A DNA stretch of 64,000 nucleotides from DASUPK01 sp963763955 (GTDB taxonomy: Bacteria; Actinomycetota; Thermoleophilia; Solirubrobacterales; 70-9): contig CAVXQP010000013.1 of NCBI GenBank assembly GCA_963763955.1, positions 62,001-126,000 of the forward strand. Reading direction: 5' to 3'. Of the stretch, positions 45,114-53,840 are shown piece after piece; within the stretch, counting starts at the first letter, position 1; every line of letters begins with the position of its first letter. Both the position numbers and the translations under genes were made by a program. The notes beneath the pieces are model-generated. The model saw nothing but the letters and a program-made list of their open reading frames with translations, ran no database searches and was not told the DNA's origin.

Positions 45114-46714
45114 GGCCACTCCGGCTGCCCGGCGGCGATCTCGACGGCCCGGAAGACCGCCTTGGCCTTGTTGATCGACTCGTTGTACTCGTAGGCCGGC
45201 TGGGCGTCCGCGACGGTGCCGCCGCCGGCCTGTACGTGGATCAGCCCGTCCTTGACGACGACCGTGCGAATGTGGATCGCGGTGTCGAGATCCCCCGTAT
45301 AGGAGAGGTAGCCGATCGCCCCGCCGTACGAGCCGCGCTTGTGAGGCTCGAGCTCATCGATGATCTGCATGGCGCGCACCTTGGGCGCGCCGGAGAGGGT
45401 CCCGGCCGGCAGGATCGACCGGAGGGCGTCCATCGCGCTGACCCCTTCGCGAAGCGTGCCCGAGACCTGGCTGACGATGTGGAGGACGTGCGAGTAGGTC
45501 TCGACGACCATCAGCTCGTCCACCGTGACCGTGCCGTACTCGCAGACCCGGCCCAGATCGTTGCGGCCGAGGTCGACGAGCATGACGTGCTCGGCGCGCT
45601 CCTTGGGGTCCTGGAGGAGGCGCTCTGCGTTGCGGCGGTCCTCCTCCTCATCGGCGCCTCGCGGATAGGTGCCCGCGATCGGGCGGGTCTCGACTGTGCG
45701 GCCCGTGACCTTGACCAGCGGCTCCGGAGAGGCGCCGGCGATCTCGAAGTCGCCGAAGTCGAGGAAGTACATGTAGGGCGAGGGATTGACCGTGCGCAGG
45801 CCCCGGTAGATGGAAAACGCCTCGACCGGTGAGGCCGCTGTGAAGCGCTGCGACGGGACCACCTGGAACGCGTCGCCCGCATGGACGTACTCGATGATGC
45901 GGGAGACGGTCGCTTCGAATTCGTCGCGCGTCATATTCGACTCGAAGTTGACGGATCGGTTCACGGCTTCGCCATCAACCGGCATGTCCTCGGGTGCGCC
46001 TCCGGGCATGCCGGGTTCGGGCGCTGACGCCCTGGCAACTCTGGGCGTCGGGACTGGGTCCCGAAGGCGTTCGCGGACCTCGATGATCGCCTGCACGGCG
46101 CGCGCGTACGCCGCCTCGATCCCTCCGTCCTCGACGAAGGCATTCGCGATCAGCGTCACCTCGTGGCGCTGATGGTCGAACGCGACCAGGACGTCGGTGA
46201 TCATCAGGGCCATATCGGGGAGCCCCACCGGGTCAGGGTTGGGCTCGCCCAATGGCTCGACCGTGCGCACCAGGTCGTAGCCGAAGAAGCCGACGGCGCC
46301 GCCCGCGAAGGGCGGCAGCTGATCGGGCTCGGCGATCTCGTAGCGCCCCAGGTACTCAGCGGCCGCTGCGTATGGGTCCGCAGCGTCAGTGACCCGGTCG
46401 GGGGCCGCGCCTGCGCCCGATTCGGCAGCCGAGTCGCCGGCCCACTCGCTGAGGCTTCCGCCTGACCAGCGGAGGACCGACCGGGGCATGAAGCCGAGAA
46501 ACGACCAGCGCCCGAGGCGGCCCTGCTCCGCCGACTCGAGCAGGAAGGCGGGTCCGTCGCCCCGCAGCTTGAGGAAGGCGCTCACCGGTGTCTCGAGGTC
46601 GTCGATGAAGCGGTACCGGACCGGAATGACATTTGCTCGTTCAGCCAGCTCCCGGGCGCGATCGAGCTCCGGCTTGACCCCCGGCAGGCTGGTCGTCGCC
46701 CCCACGGTGTTCAT
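45110..46714 (-). CDS. trpE: Anthranilate synthase component I
   Basis: TrpE makes anthranilate from chorismate. The 534-residue protein carries the tryptophan-binding LLES motif (AFLLESAEQGRLGRWSFLG), so it should be feedback inhibited. The catalytic half has FQVVPSQRF, TRPIAGTYPRGADEEEDRRN, HVMLVDLGRNDLGRV, AGTLSGAPKVRAMQIIDEL and YGGAIGYLSYTG. A low-complexity loop (RVARASAPEPGMPGGAPEDM) of about 30 residues separates the halves. It starts 10 bases after hisIE. Confidence 0.96.
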
Positions 46715-46724
46715 GCCGAAGAGC

Positions 46725-47399
46725 TCATCCGGACCGGCGGCGGCCGTTCAGGACGTGCAGGACCTCCGCCATCGAGAGGCCCCGGGAGAGCAGCAGCACT
46801 GCCAGGTGGTAGACGACGTCCGCTCCTTCCTCGGCCACGCGCTCCTCGGACTCGGAGCTGACGGCCTTGACCACCTCAGCGGCCTCCTCGCGCACCTTGT
46901 CCCCGGCGAGCCTCGGGTCCTCGAGTAGCTCAACCGTGTAGCTGCCCTCGGGACGGCGGCGCTGGCGGGCGAGCAGGGTTCGCTCCAGGGTGGCCAGCGC
47001 CTCGTAGGGAAGCGGGGTCGGCTCGCCGACGACACCGGGCGCGTCAGCACCGGGATCGGCCGTCCCCTCGAGGTCGCGGTAAAAGCAGGAGCGCTCGCCG
47101 GTGTGACACGCCGGGCCCGCCGGGTCGACGAGGGCGACCAGGGCGTCACCGTCGCAGTCGTAGCGAATCTGGCGAAGCCGCTGGTAGTTCCCCGAGCTGG
47201 CCCCCTTGTGCCAGGTCTCGCGCCGGCTGCGGCTATAGAGGTGGATCTCGCGGGTCTCGAGGGTGCGCAGCAGGGACTCCTCGTTCATGTACGCGAGGGT
47301 GAGCACCTCGCCCGATCGGGCGTCCTGCATCACACACGGCACGAGCCCGCGCTCGTCGAAGCGCACCTTCGCCGCATCTCTTGCGGTCTGCACGACCAT
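46725..47399 (-). CDS. hisIE: Bifunctional phosphoribosyl-AMP cyclohydrolase/phosphoribosyl-ATP pyrophosphatase
   Basis: HisIE performs the second and third steps of histidine synthesis. The HisI part (about 1-115) has RSRRETWHKGASSGNYQRL, then IRYDCDGDALVALVDPAG and PACHTGERSCFY with the zinc Cys and His residues. The HisE part (about 130-224) has EEAAEVVKAVSSESEERVAE and EGADVVYHLAVLLLSRGLSM, the MazG-like helices with the metal-binding Glu/Asp. Fusion of the two is common, but its place at the head of the trp block links histidine and tryptophan supply, both of which draw on PRPP. Confidence 0.95.
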   Translation of the reverse strand: MVVQTARDAAKVRFDERGLVPCVMQDARSGEVLTLAYMNEESLLRTLETREIHLYSRSRRETWHKGASSGNYQRLRQIRYDCDGDALVALVDPAGPACHTGERSCFYRDLEGTADPGADAPGVVGEPTPLPYEALATLERTLLARQRRRPEGSYTVELLEDPRLAGDKVREEAAEVVKAVSSESEERVAEEGADVVYHLAVLLLSRGLSMAEVLHVLNGRRRSG

Positions 47400-47405
47400 C
47401 GGGCG

Positions 47406-47411
47406 ATTGTA
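47406..47411 (-). promoter_or_regulatory. -10 hexamer TACAAT of the hisIE-trpEGDC operon
   Basis: TACAAT on the minus strand, six bases before the hisIE ATG and just after a hairpin. No leader peptide or tryptophan codon run fits in so short a leader, so classical attenuation is unlikely here. Confidence 0.5.
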
Positions 47412-47424
47412 CGAATCACCCGCT

Positions 47425-47444
47425 CCCGCGCCTGACGGCGCGGG
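47425..47444. terminator. 8-bp hairpin upstream of hisIE
   Basis: CCCGCGCC (47425-47432) and GGCGCGGG (47437-47444) pair around TGAC. It separates the housekeeping run upstream from the hisIE-trp promoter. Confidence 0.6.
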
Positions 47445-47470
47445 TTCAGCTCAATGCCGGAGCGCGGTGC

Positions 47471-47716
47471 TCAGCCGTCGTCCGCTGGATCCTCGACCGC
47501 GTCCTCGATCGGCCCGAACTCCTCCTCGGCTTCTCGGGTCTCCTCCTGCAGCTGCACCTCAGCGGCGATCTGGGGGTCGAGATCCGGGTCCTGCTCGTCG
47601 ACCGCCTCCAGCCCCACGGCCAGCCCTTCCTCCTGGACCGGCATCGGCTTCTCGTCACCCTCCGGATGGCGCTCCTTCTCGTCGGTCCACTCCCCACGGT
47701 CACGATCGTCGTCCAT
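47471..47716 (-). CDS. Small acidic hypothetical protein
   Basis: An 81-residue, very acidic, hydrophilic protein (MDDDRDRGEWTDEKERHPEG, then a Glu-rich helix AAEVQLQEETREAEEEFGPI). There is no membrane segment, cysteine or known motif. It follows era by about 120 bases and ends at the hairpin before hisIE. The codon use looks coding and the frame is free of stops, but I cannot name a family. Confidence 0.5.
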   Translation of the reverse strand: MDDDRDRGEWTDEKERHPEGDEKPMPVQEEGLAVGLEAVDEQDPDLDPQIAAEVQLQEETREAEEEFGPIEDAVEDPADDG

Positions 47717-47834
47717 TTCGCTCCTCTCGTCGTGTGCCTTGGATCTTCACCAGTGTGCACGGCCGACCGGTGAACGGAACGTGAAAACAGAGATTTCTGC
47801 CTAGGACCGTTGTCGTCATCGTGCGAAACCGCTC

Positions 47835-48728
47835 CTACTCGATCCCGAGCCGATCCAGCAGGCCCTCGTCGCGGCGCCAGCGCTTCCGCACCCGGACCTG
47901 GAGGTCGAGGAAGACGCGACCGCCCAGCTCGCGCTCGAGCTCGGCGCGGGCCGCGGTGCCGATCTCCTTGATCATTCGGCCCCCCGCCCCGATCAGGATC
48001 CCCTTCTGGGACTCGGCCTCCGCCCAGACGTGGGCATGGACCTCGACCACCCCGTCCTCCCGGTGGGCGACCTCGGAGACCTGGACCTCGACGGCGTGGG
48101 GAAGCTCGTCGCGAGTGCGACGCAGCACCTGCTCGCGGATCAGTTCGGCGAGCAGCACCTCGCTCGGCAAGTCAGAGCGCTGCTCCGGCGGGAACAGGAA
48201 CGGGCCCTCCGGGACGAGCTCCACCAGCTTGGATATCAACGGGTCGAGGCCGTGTCCCTTGCGCGCGCTGACCGGGAAGATCTCGTCCACACCATCGAGC
48301 TCCGCGGTCTCGGCCAGCACGGCCGCGGTCTCAGCGTTGTTCAGGCGGTCGACCTTGTTGACCGCGCAGACGACGGGCGTCTCCGCGTTGGCGCCGAGCA
48401 GCGCCTTGGAGATGAACCGGTCGCCCGGGCCGACCCCCAGTTCGGCGTTGACGACGAAGAGCACCGCGTCGGAGTCGGCGATCTCGCGCTCCACCCGGCG
48501 CTGCATGCGCTCGGTGAGTGCATCGCGGGGGCGCTGCACGCCAGGAAGATCGGTCATGACCAGCTGCCAGTCGGCGGCCAGGTCCGTCGCCACCCCCCTG
48601 ATCGCGCGACGCGTTGTCTGAGGGCGCTCGGAGACGATTGCCACATGGGCGCCGACGATCGCGTTCACCAGCGTCGACTTGCCGACGTTTGGGCGCCCGG
48701 CGAGGCCGACGAAGCCCGCTGTTGTCAT
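47835..48728 (-). CDS. era: GTPase Era
   Basis: Era binds 16S rRNA and helps 30S maturation. The 297-residue protein has G1 GLAGRPNVGKSTLVNAIVG (about 8-26), G3 MTDLPGVQRP in place of the usual DTPG, and G4 NKVD. The C-terminal KH domain (about 215-290) shows ESQKGILIGAGGRMIKEIGT with AARAELERELGGRVFLDLQV. The ATG overlaps the ybeY stop by four bases. The order phoH-ybeY-era is the classic conserved cluster. Confidence 0.95.
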   Translation of the reverse strand: MTTAGFVGLAGRPNVGKSTLVNAIVGAHVAIVSERPQTTRRAIRGVATDLAADWQLVMTDLPGVQRPRDALTERMQRRVEREIADSDAVLFVVNAELGVGPGDRFISKALLGANAETPVVCAVNKVDRLNNAETAAVLAETAELDGVDEIFPVSARKGHGLDPLISKLVELVPEGPFLFPPEQRSDLPSEVLLAELIREQVLRRTRDELPHAVEVQVSEVAHREDGVVEVHAHVWAEAESQKGILIGAGGRMIKEIGTAARAELERELGGRVFLDLQVRVRKRWRRDEGLLDRLGIE

Positions 48729-49153
48729 GAGACTGGTGGCTCCTCCGACTCGCCACGGGTCGCGCTGTCGCGCGCCCTCGCATCTGTGGAGCCCTCTCGC
48801 ACTGAGGCCATGACCTTGGCCTGCAGCTCCAGCATCTCCCCGCCGTCGGTGTCGTGGTCGAAGCCGCAGAGGTGCAGGGTGCCGTGCACCGCCGCCTCGG
48901 TCACGTCGCTCGCCTTCTCCGGGCAGACGAAGACGTCCCCGAGCTCGCGTGGCCCCGTGTCGTGCTGTTGGTCGTCGATTGGGAACGCAAGCACGTCGGT
49001 GGCCTCGTCGACGCCGCGCGCGGCGTAGTTGAGCGTCCGCATCCTGCCCTCGCCGACGATCTCCACGCCGAGGTGGCCGTCGTCCACCCCGGCCGCGTGC
49101 AGCGTCGCTCCCACGGCTCGTCTCAGGTCGCCCGGGACGTCTGAGAGGTCGAT
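48725..49153 (-). CDS. ybeY: Endoribonuclease YbeY, start codon uncertain
   Basis: YbeY is a zinc-dependent rRNA-processing and quality-control nuclease. The metal site HGTLHLCGFDHDTDGGEM (HGxLHLxGxDH) and TDVLAFPIDD are intact. The first canonical in-frame start is a GTG at 49114, which would remove the expected first strand and half of the first helix (ADIDLSDVPGDLRRA). The frame is open further upstream without any ATG, GTG or TTG. An ATC at 49153 lies one base after the phoH stop (TGA-C-ATC) and would give the expected length, so I set the start there as inference. Confidence 0.85.
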   Translation of the reverse strand: MDLSDVPGDLRRAVGATLHAAGVDDGHLGVEIVGEGRMRTLNYAARGVDEATDVLAFPIDDQQHDTGPRELGDVFVCPEKASDVTEAAVHGTLHLCGFDHDTDGGEMLELQAKVMASVREGSTDARARDSATRGESEEPPVS

Positions 49154-49154
49154 G

Positions 49155-50123
49155 TCAGCCGCTCCCGTCGGAATCGGAGCGGTTTCGGCTCTCGGCCTCG
49201 CCGTAGGCGGCGACGATCCGCTGCACCAGCTTGTGGCGCACCACGTCCTCGCCGCCGAAGCGGATGAAGTTGATGTCCTCCACGCCGGTGAGGATCTCTC
49301 CCACCTCGACCAGCCCCGACCGCGAGCCTTTCTCCAGATCGATCTGGGTGATGTCGCCGGTGACGACGAACTTCGATCCGAAACCGAGGCGGGTGAGGAA
49401 CATCTTCATCTGCTCGGGGCTCGTGTTCTGGGCCTCGTCCAGGATCACGAACGAATCGTTCAGCGAGCGACCCCTCATGAAGGCCAGAGGCGCCACCTCG
49501 ATCGTGCCGCGCTCGAAGTAGGAGTTGACCCTCTCCGGGTCGAGCATGTCGTAGAGCGCGTCGAAGAGGGGGCGCAGGTAGGGGTCGACCTTTGCCTGGA
49601 TATCGCCCGGCAGGAAACCGAGGCGCTCGCCGGCCTCGACCGCCGGGCGGGTGAGGATCACGCGGCTGACGTCGCCACGCGAGAGGGCGGCGGCGGCCAT
49701 CGCGACCGCGAGGAAGGTCTTGCCGGTCCCGGCGGGGCCGATCCCGAAGGTGATCGTGTGCCGGCGGATCGAGTCGACGTACTGCTTCTGGTTTACGGTC
49801 TTCGGCGCCACGCGCGTGTTGCGGTGCTGCCAGACGACGTCCTCGAGGATCTCGGCCGGGCTCTCGTGCTTGTCGAGGGCACCGGTCACCGCCTCGATCG
49901 TCCCGGGGGCGATCTCGTGGCCCTGCTCGATCAGGTCGACCAGCTCTCCGACGACCGTCTCCGCGGTGCGGACCTCCGTCGCATTGCCATCCAGCGTGAG
50001 GACGTTGCCGCGCAGATAGAGGTCGACGTCCAGATGGCCCTCTAGCGCACGCAGGACGGCGTCCTCGGACCCGGCCAGCTCCGCGGCGACGGTGTTGTCG
50101 ATCGTCAGCTGCCTACGAGCCAA
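49155..50123 (-). CDS. PhoH-family ATPase
   Basis: A 322-residue P-loop ATPase usually encoded next to ybeY and probably acting in RNA processing. An N-terminal KH-like segment (LDVDLYLRGNVLTLDGNATE) precedes the helicase-like core: Walker A TFGIGPAGTGKTFLAVAMAA (about 127-146), ILTRPAVEAGERLGFLPGDI, Walker B SFVILDEAQNTSPEQMKMFL, and VTGDITQIDL. The C-terminus is short and acidic. A TTG at 50123 is the start, overlapping yqeY by 11 bases. Confidence 0.93.
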   Translation of the reverse strand: MARRQLTIDNTVAAELAGSEDAVLRALEGHLDVDLYLRGNVLTLDGNATEVRTAETVVGELVDLIEQGHEIAPGTIEAVTGALDKHESPAEILEDVVWQHRNTRVAPKTVNQKQYVDSIRRHTITFGIGPAGTGKTFLAVAMAAAALSRGDVSRVILTRPAVEAGERLGFLPGDIQAKVDPYLRPLFDALYDMLDPERVNSYFERGTIEVAPLAFMRGRSLNDSFVILDEAQNTSPEQMKMFLTRLGFGSKFVVTGDITQIDLEKGSRSGLVEVGEILTGVEDINFIRFGGEDVVRHKLVQRIVAAYGEAESRNRSDSDGSG

Positions 50124-50544
50124 GCTTCTCGCGCACCGCCTGGCTGACCCGCTTGCCGTCGGCTCGGCCGCCGACCTTCGGCATCAGCACCTTCATCACG
50201 CTGCCCATTTCCTTGGGCTCGCTGGCGCCGGATTCCTCCACAGCGCTCGCCACCAGCTGCGAGAGCTCCCCGTCGGAGAGCTGCTCGGGCAGGTAGCCCT
50301 CGATCAGCTTCGCCTCCGCCTCCTCGGCCTGCGCCTGGTCGGTCCGCGCACCCTCGCGCAGCGCCTCGGCAGCGTCGAGCCGCCGCTTGCGCTCGCGCTG
50401 GAGAGCGGCCACCTCGTCGCCCTTGCCTTCCTTCTCCTCCGCCTGCAGGGCGTTGACGAGCATGCGCAGCTGGCCGACACGCTCCTTCTCGCCGGCCTTC
50501 ATCGCTGTCTTCACGTCGTCCTGGACCTGCTCGAGGATGCTCAT
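50113..50544 (-). CDS. GatB/YqeY domain protein
   Basis: A 143-residue all-helical protein similar to the tail domain of GatB amidotransferase. It reads SILEQVQDDVKTAMKAGEKE, LRMLVNALQAEEKEGKG, EAEAKLIEGYLPEQLSDGEL and a C-terminal MGSVMKVLMPKVGGRADGKR with VSQAVREKLGS, all typical of YqeY. The role is uncertain; the GatB tail helps recognise tRNA. TACGCT lies eight bases before the ATG, so there is an internal promoter here within the minus-strand run. Confidence 0.9.
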   Translation of the reverse strand: MSILEQVQDDVKTAMKAGEKERVGQLRMLVNALQAEEKEGKGDEVAALQRERKRRLDAAEALREGARTDQAQAEEAEAKLIEGYLPEQLSDGELSQLVASAVEESGASEPKEMGSVMKVLMPKVGGRADGKRVSQAVREKLGS

Positions 50545-50548
50545 TCGC

Positions 50549-50998
50549 CTAAAGCGTAGTCGGCGGCGTGGCTGCCCCGTTCGTCTCCAGGCCTGCAGCG
50601 CGGAGGACGAGCGTCAGCGAAGCCTGCGGGCCCGGCCAGGACTCGCGCACGATCTCGCCGCCGCCGCCGCGGACGACGAGCCGGAGCGCCAGGCCCAGGA
50701 GCACCGCGTCGTCGAGCTGCCCGATGCCCGGCAGGAAGTCGGGAACCAGGTCGATCGGGAGCGCCAGATAACCGAGGACAAGGAAGAGCGCAGCTCTCTT
50801 CGGCTTTGAAATGCGCTGATCGCGCGCCAGGCGCGAGACCAGAACGAGGCAGTCGGGAATGAAACCGGCCAGGGCGCGGGCGTCCTCTCGGCGTCCGGCG
50901 GCGATCAAGGCCGCGACGCCGACGAGATATGCGGCGATGGCAATGAGGAGGACGCCCCACGGCCAGAAGGGGACCTCGTCAGGTGTCAGGGCCGCCAT
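50549..50998 (-). CDS. DUF1232 (YkvA-family) membrane protein
   Basis: A 149-residue protein with an N-terminal helix (WPWGVLLIAIAAYLVGVAAL) and the DUF1232 core, KRAALFLVLGYLALPIDLVP, then DFLPGIGQLDDAVLLGLALR. The PIDLVPDFLP-G-GxLDD pattern is diagnostic. The function is unknown; it is often found near cell-envelope genes. It lies 54 bases after murI. Confidence 0.88.
   Translation of the reverse strand: MAALTPDEVPFWPWGVLLIAIAAYLVGVAALIAAGRREDARALAGFIPDCLVLVSRLARDQRISKPKRAALFLVLGYLALPIDLVPDFLPGIGQLDDAVLLGLALRLVVRGGGGEIVRESWPGPQASLTLVLRAAGLETNGAATPPTTL
50553..50558 (-). promoter_or_regulatory. -10 hexamer TACGCT of yqeY
   Basis: TACGCT on the minus strand, eight bases before the yqeY ATG, inside the end of the DUF1232 gene. 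Confidence 0.35.
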
Positions 50999-51052
50999 GG
51001 CGGGAGATTCGAGCAGTTTTCCGGCCCAGAGCCAGGAAAGTCCACACAGTCT

Positions 51053-51877
51053 CTACGGCAGCGCGACCCGCTCGACCTCCCCCAGCGGCATCTGCAGGAA
51101 GCGGGTCCCCAGCTCGCGGAAGGAATCGGCATCGCCCGTGCAGAGAAAGCGATAGGCCCCCTCCTCCTTGCCGCCTTTCTCGAGCCCCGACTCCTCCAGG
51201 ACCCGCTGCGCGGTCGCCGCGATCGCATGACCGGCCGACACCAGCCGCACGTCCCGGCCCAGCACCCGCTGCAGCATCGGGGCCACCAGCGGATAGTGCG
51301 TGCAGCCGAGGATCACGGTGTCGACCTCCGCCCGCTTCAGCGGCTCGCAGTAGGAGCGCACCATCTCCACCACGCCCTGCTCGAACGGGAAGCCGCGCTG
51401 GATCACGGCGGCCAGATCGGGGGCCTCCACCTCCGTCACCGTCAGGGCCCGGTGTTGATCCTTCAGGGCGCGGAGGTAGGAGCCGCTCCGGACCGTGGCC
51501 GGTGTCGCAAGCACACCGACCCTGCCGCTGTCGGTCAGGGCGGCCGCGATCTCCGCCTCGGGGTCGATCACCGCCACCACCTCGATCCCCGCCTCGGCGG
51601 CGATTTCACGGGCGGCATCCTGGCCGGCCGACGCGGCCGAGTTGCAGGCGATCACGAGCAGCTTGGCTCCACGGTCCAGCAGGAACTGCGTCACCTGCTC
51701 GACGTGATCCCGAAGCTCCTCCGTCGTTCGCGCCCCGTACGGGAAGCGCGCGTCGTCGCCGAGGTAGACGTAGTCCTCCTCGGGCAGCGAGACGAGGCAC
51801 TCGTGGAGCACGGTCAGCCCGCCGACGCCTGAGTCGAACATGGCGATCGGGAGCCCGGAGGTCGGCTCAGGGGCCAT
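51053..51877 (-). CDS. murI: Glutamate racemase
   Basis: MurI makes D-glutamate for peptidoglycan. The 274-residue protein has PIAMFDSGVGGLTVLHECLV with the substrate loop, YLGDDARFPYGARTTEEL, catalytic Cys in LLVIACNSAASAGQDAAREI, and the second Cys in VILGCTHYPLVAPMLQ. The ATG at 51877 overlaps the prmA stop (ATGA); the longer frame upstream is a shadow of prmA. An orthologue outside the usual cell-wall clusters is normal in actinobacteria. Confidence 0.94.
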   Translation of the reverse strand: MAPEPTSGLPIAMFDSGVGGLTVLHECLVSLPEEDYVYLGDDARFPYGARTTEELRDHVEQVTQFLLDRGAKLLVIACNSAASAGQDAAREIAAEAGIEVVAVIDPEAEIAAALTDSGRVGVLATPATVRSGSYLRALKDQHRALTVTEVEAPDLAAVIQRGFPFEQGVVEMVRSYCEPLKRAEVDTVILGCTHYPLVAPMLQRVLGRDVRLVSAGHAIAATAQRVLEESGLEKGGKEEGAYRFLCTGDADSFRELGTRFLQMPLGEVERVALP

Positions 51878-52710
51878 CAGGAACCCGGCCCGGAGCGAAG
51901 CAGCAGCCCACCCCAGTCGCCCTCGATACGGCGGTCCGACTCCGAGAGTCCCGTCGAGCCGAAGGCGGCGACCACCTCGTCGACCTCGCTCTCCAGCATC
52001 CCGGAGCAAACGAGCCTCGCCGGCGCCTCGCCGGCGGCGATGAGCTGGTCCGCGCAGTCCTTGAGCAGGTTGCCGGTCAGGTTGGCGACCACGCTCGGGG
52101 CGACCGGCGGCGGGCCCTCGCGCACATCCACGTGCTCGATCGACATCTCGACGCCGTTCGCCTCCGCATTGGCCCGGGCGGTCTCAAGCGAAGCGAGCTC
52201 GCGGTCGCAGCCGGTGATTGGCGACCAGCCGAGCTTCGCCGCCGCGATCCCCAGGACGCCCGACCCGGTGCCCCAATCCGCGATGGGACCGGCTGCCTCG
52301 CCGGCCTCCTCCAGCTCGACGAGCAGTCCCAGGCAGAGGCGGGTGGTCGGATGGCCTCCGGTCCCGAAGGCCCTGCCGGGGTCGATCACGACGTCGATCA
52401 GCCCTTCCTTCGGCTCCCACCAGGATGGGCGAACCCCGACGCGACCGGAGACCTCGATCGGGCGGTGGAAGTCCGTCCACTTGTCGGCCCAGTCATCCGG
52501 GACCGCGGAGGTCGTGACGTCCACCAGGCTGCCACCGGCGGCCGCCTGCAGCTCGCCGACGTCGGGCACCTCGCCGGGTGGCCCGTAGATCGCGAACTCG
52601 ACCCATCCCGGGCCCCGCTCCTCCTCGAGCCCGTTCGGCGCCAGCTCGAGGAGGTTCGCCATCACCGCGTCCGCGTACTCGGGAGCGCAGCGAACCGCCA
52701 GGCGGATCAT
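51877..52710 (-). CDS. prmA: Ribosomal protein L11 methyltransferase
   Basis: PrmA trimethylates ribosomal protein L11. The 277-residue protein has a small N-terminal substrate domain (MIRLAVRCAPEYADAVMANL), the linker WADKWTDFHRPIEVSGRVGV, and a class I methyltransferase domain. IDPGRAFGTGGHPTTRLCLG and the SAM loop ADWGTGSGVLGIAAAKLG are diagnostic, and the catalytic-loop NLTGNLL replaces the common NILAN. The start overlaps the dnaJ stop by four bases. Its place after dnaJ is widely conserved. Confidence 0.9.
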   Translation of the reverse strand: MIRLAVRCAPEYADAVMANLLELAPNGLEEERGPGWVEFAIYGPPGEVPDVGELQAAAGGSLVDVTTSAVPDDWADKWTDFHRPIEVSGRVGVRPSWWEPKEGLIDVVIDPGRAFGTGGHPTTRLCLGLLVELEEAGEAAGPIADWGTGSGVLGIAAAKLGWSPITGCDRELASLETARANAEANGVEMSIEHVDVREGPPPVAPSVVANLTGNLLKDCADQLIAAGEAPARLVCSGMLESEVDEVVAAFGSTGLSESDRRIEGDWGGLLLRSGPGS

Positions 52711-53828
52711 CCCCGCGGGGTGATGCGAGGGGACTCCGTAGGCGAAGCCGAGGAGTCACCCGTCTGATGATTGTGGCCGAGCGTCTCAGCCAGGCGCTCG
52801 GCTGCCTCCCGCTGATCGTCGTCCAGATCGGTCGGGACCACGAGCTCGAAGACGACGTGGTGGTCGCCGCGGCGCCCACCGCGCAGCGGCGGCAATCCCC
52901 TGCCGCTGAGCACCGCGACCTCACCGTGCTGCGTCCCCGCCGGGACGTCGACGCTGAGCTCGCCGTCGAGGGTCGCCGCGAAGACCTCGCCGCCGGTGAT
53001 CGCGGTGGTGACCGGCACCTCGACGCTCGAGATCAGCTCGGTCCCCTGCCTGGTGAAGCGCTCGTCGGGGGCTACTCGGATCTCGACGTAGAGATCGCCC
53101 TGGCGACTGCCGGGTGCGCCGGCGTGCCCGGCGCCGGCAATCCGCACCCGCTGGCCGTCCTCGATCCCCGCCGGGATGTCGACCTCCCAGGTCCGCACCT
53201 CGGAGACGCGCCCGGCACCGCCGCAGCGCTCGCACGGGGTCTCGGGGATGCGGCCATCGCCGCCGCATACATCACAGGGCATGGCGCGAACGACCTGGCC
53301 GAAGATGCTGCGGCTGACCTCGCGGATCTGCCCGGTGCCCTCGCAGCGTTCGCAGGTCTCAATCGGGGTGCCGGGCTCGGCGCCGTTGCCGCGGCAGCGG
53401 TCACACACCGTGACGGCCTCGAAGGAGACCTCGCGCATCTGGTCCTCGAGGACCTCCTCGAGGCCGATCTCGACTACCGCCGCGATGTCCGAGCCGGCGG
53501 CCGGTCCTCCGCCGAAGCCGCCGAACGGATCGCCGCCCCCGAACAGCGCACCGAAGATGTCCTGGATGCTGCCGAAGCCCGCGCCGGGCTCGAACCCGCC
53601 GGAGCGGAGCCCGTCGTGACCGAAGCGGTCATAGGTCTGCCGCCGCCCCGGGTCAGAGAGCACCTCGTACGCCTCGGCCGCCTCCTTGAACTTCTCCTCG
53701 GCCTCGGAATCGTGGGCGTTGACATCGGGATGGAGCTCACGGGCGAGCCGGCGGAACGCCTTCTTGATCTCGCCATCCGAGGCACTCCGGTCGACGTCCA
53801 GCACCTGGTAGTAGTCGCGCTTCGCCAC
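52707..53828 (-). CDS. dnaJ: Chaperone DnaJ
   Basis: DnaJ delivers unfolded proteins to DnaK. The 373-residue protein has a J domain (KRDYYQVLDVDRSASDGEIK, with HPD in LARELHPDVN, about 3-70), a Gly/Phe-rich linker (GALFGGGDPFGGFGGG), four CxxCxGxG zinc motifs (CDRCRGNG, CERCEGTG, CDVCGGDG, CERCGGAG; about 140-215), and the C-terminal beta domains. The start is a GTG without an obvious ribosome site, 12 bases after hrcA. dnaK and grpE are not in the window, so this is probably the hrcA-linked second dnaJ that actinobacteria carry. Confidence 0.94.
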   Translation of the reverse strand: MAKRDYYQVLDVDRSASDGEIKKAFRRLARELHPDVNAHDSEAEEKFKEAAEAYEVLSDPGRRQTYDRFGHDGLRSGGFEPGAGFGSIQDIFGALFGGGDPFGGFGGGPAAGSDIAAVVEIGLEEVLEDQMREVSFEAVTVCDRCRGNGAEPGTPIETCERCEGTGQIREVSRSIFGQVVRAMPCDVCGGDGRIPETPCERCGGAGRVSEVRTWEVDIPAGIEDGQRVRIAGAGHAGAPGSRQGDLYVEIRVAPDERFTRQGTELISSVEVPVTTAITGGEVFAATLDGELSVDVPAGTQHGEVAVLSGRGLPPLRGGRRGDHHVVFELVVPTDLDDDQREAAERLAETLGHNHQTGDSSASPTESPRITPRG

Positions 53829-53840
53829 GGGAGTCAGGAT

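Noticed and set aside
47400..47470. Trp attenuator before hisIE-trp
   Set aside because: The hairpin lies upstream of the -10 element, so it would not be in the transcript, and no Trp-codon leader peptide fits.
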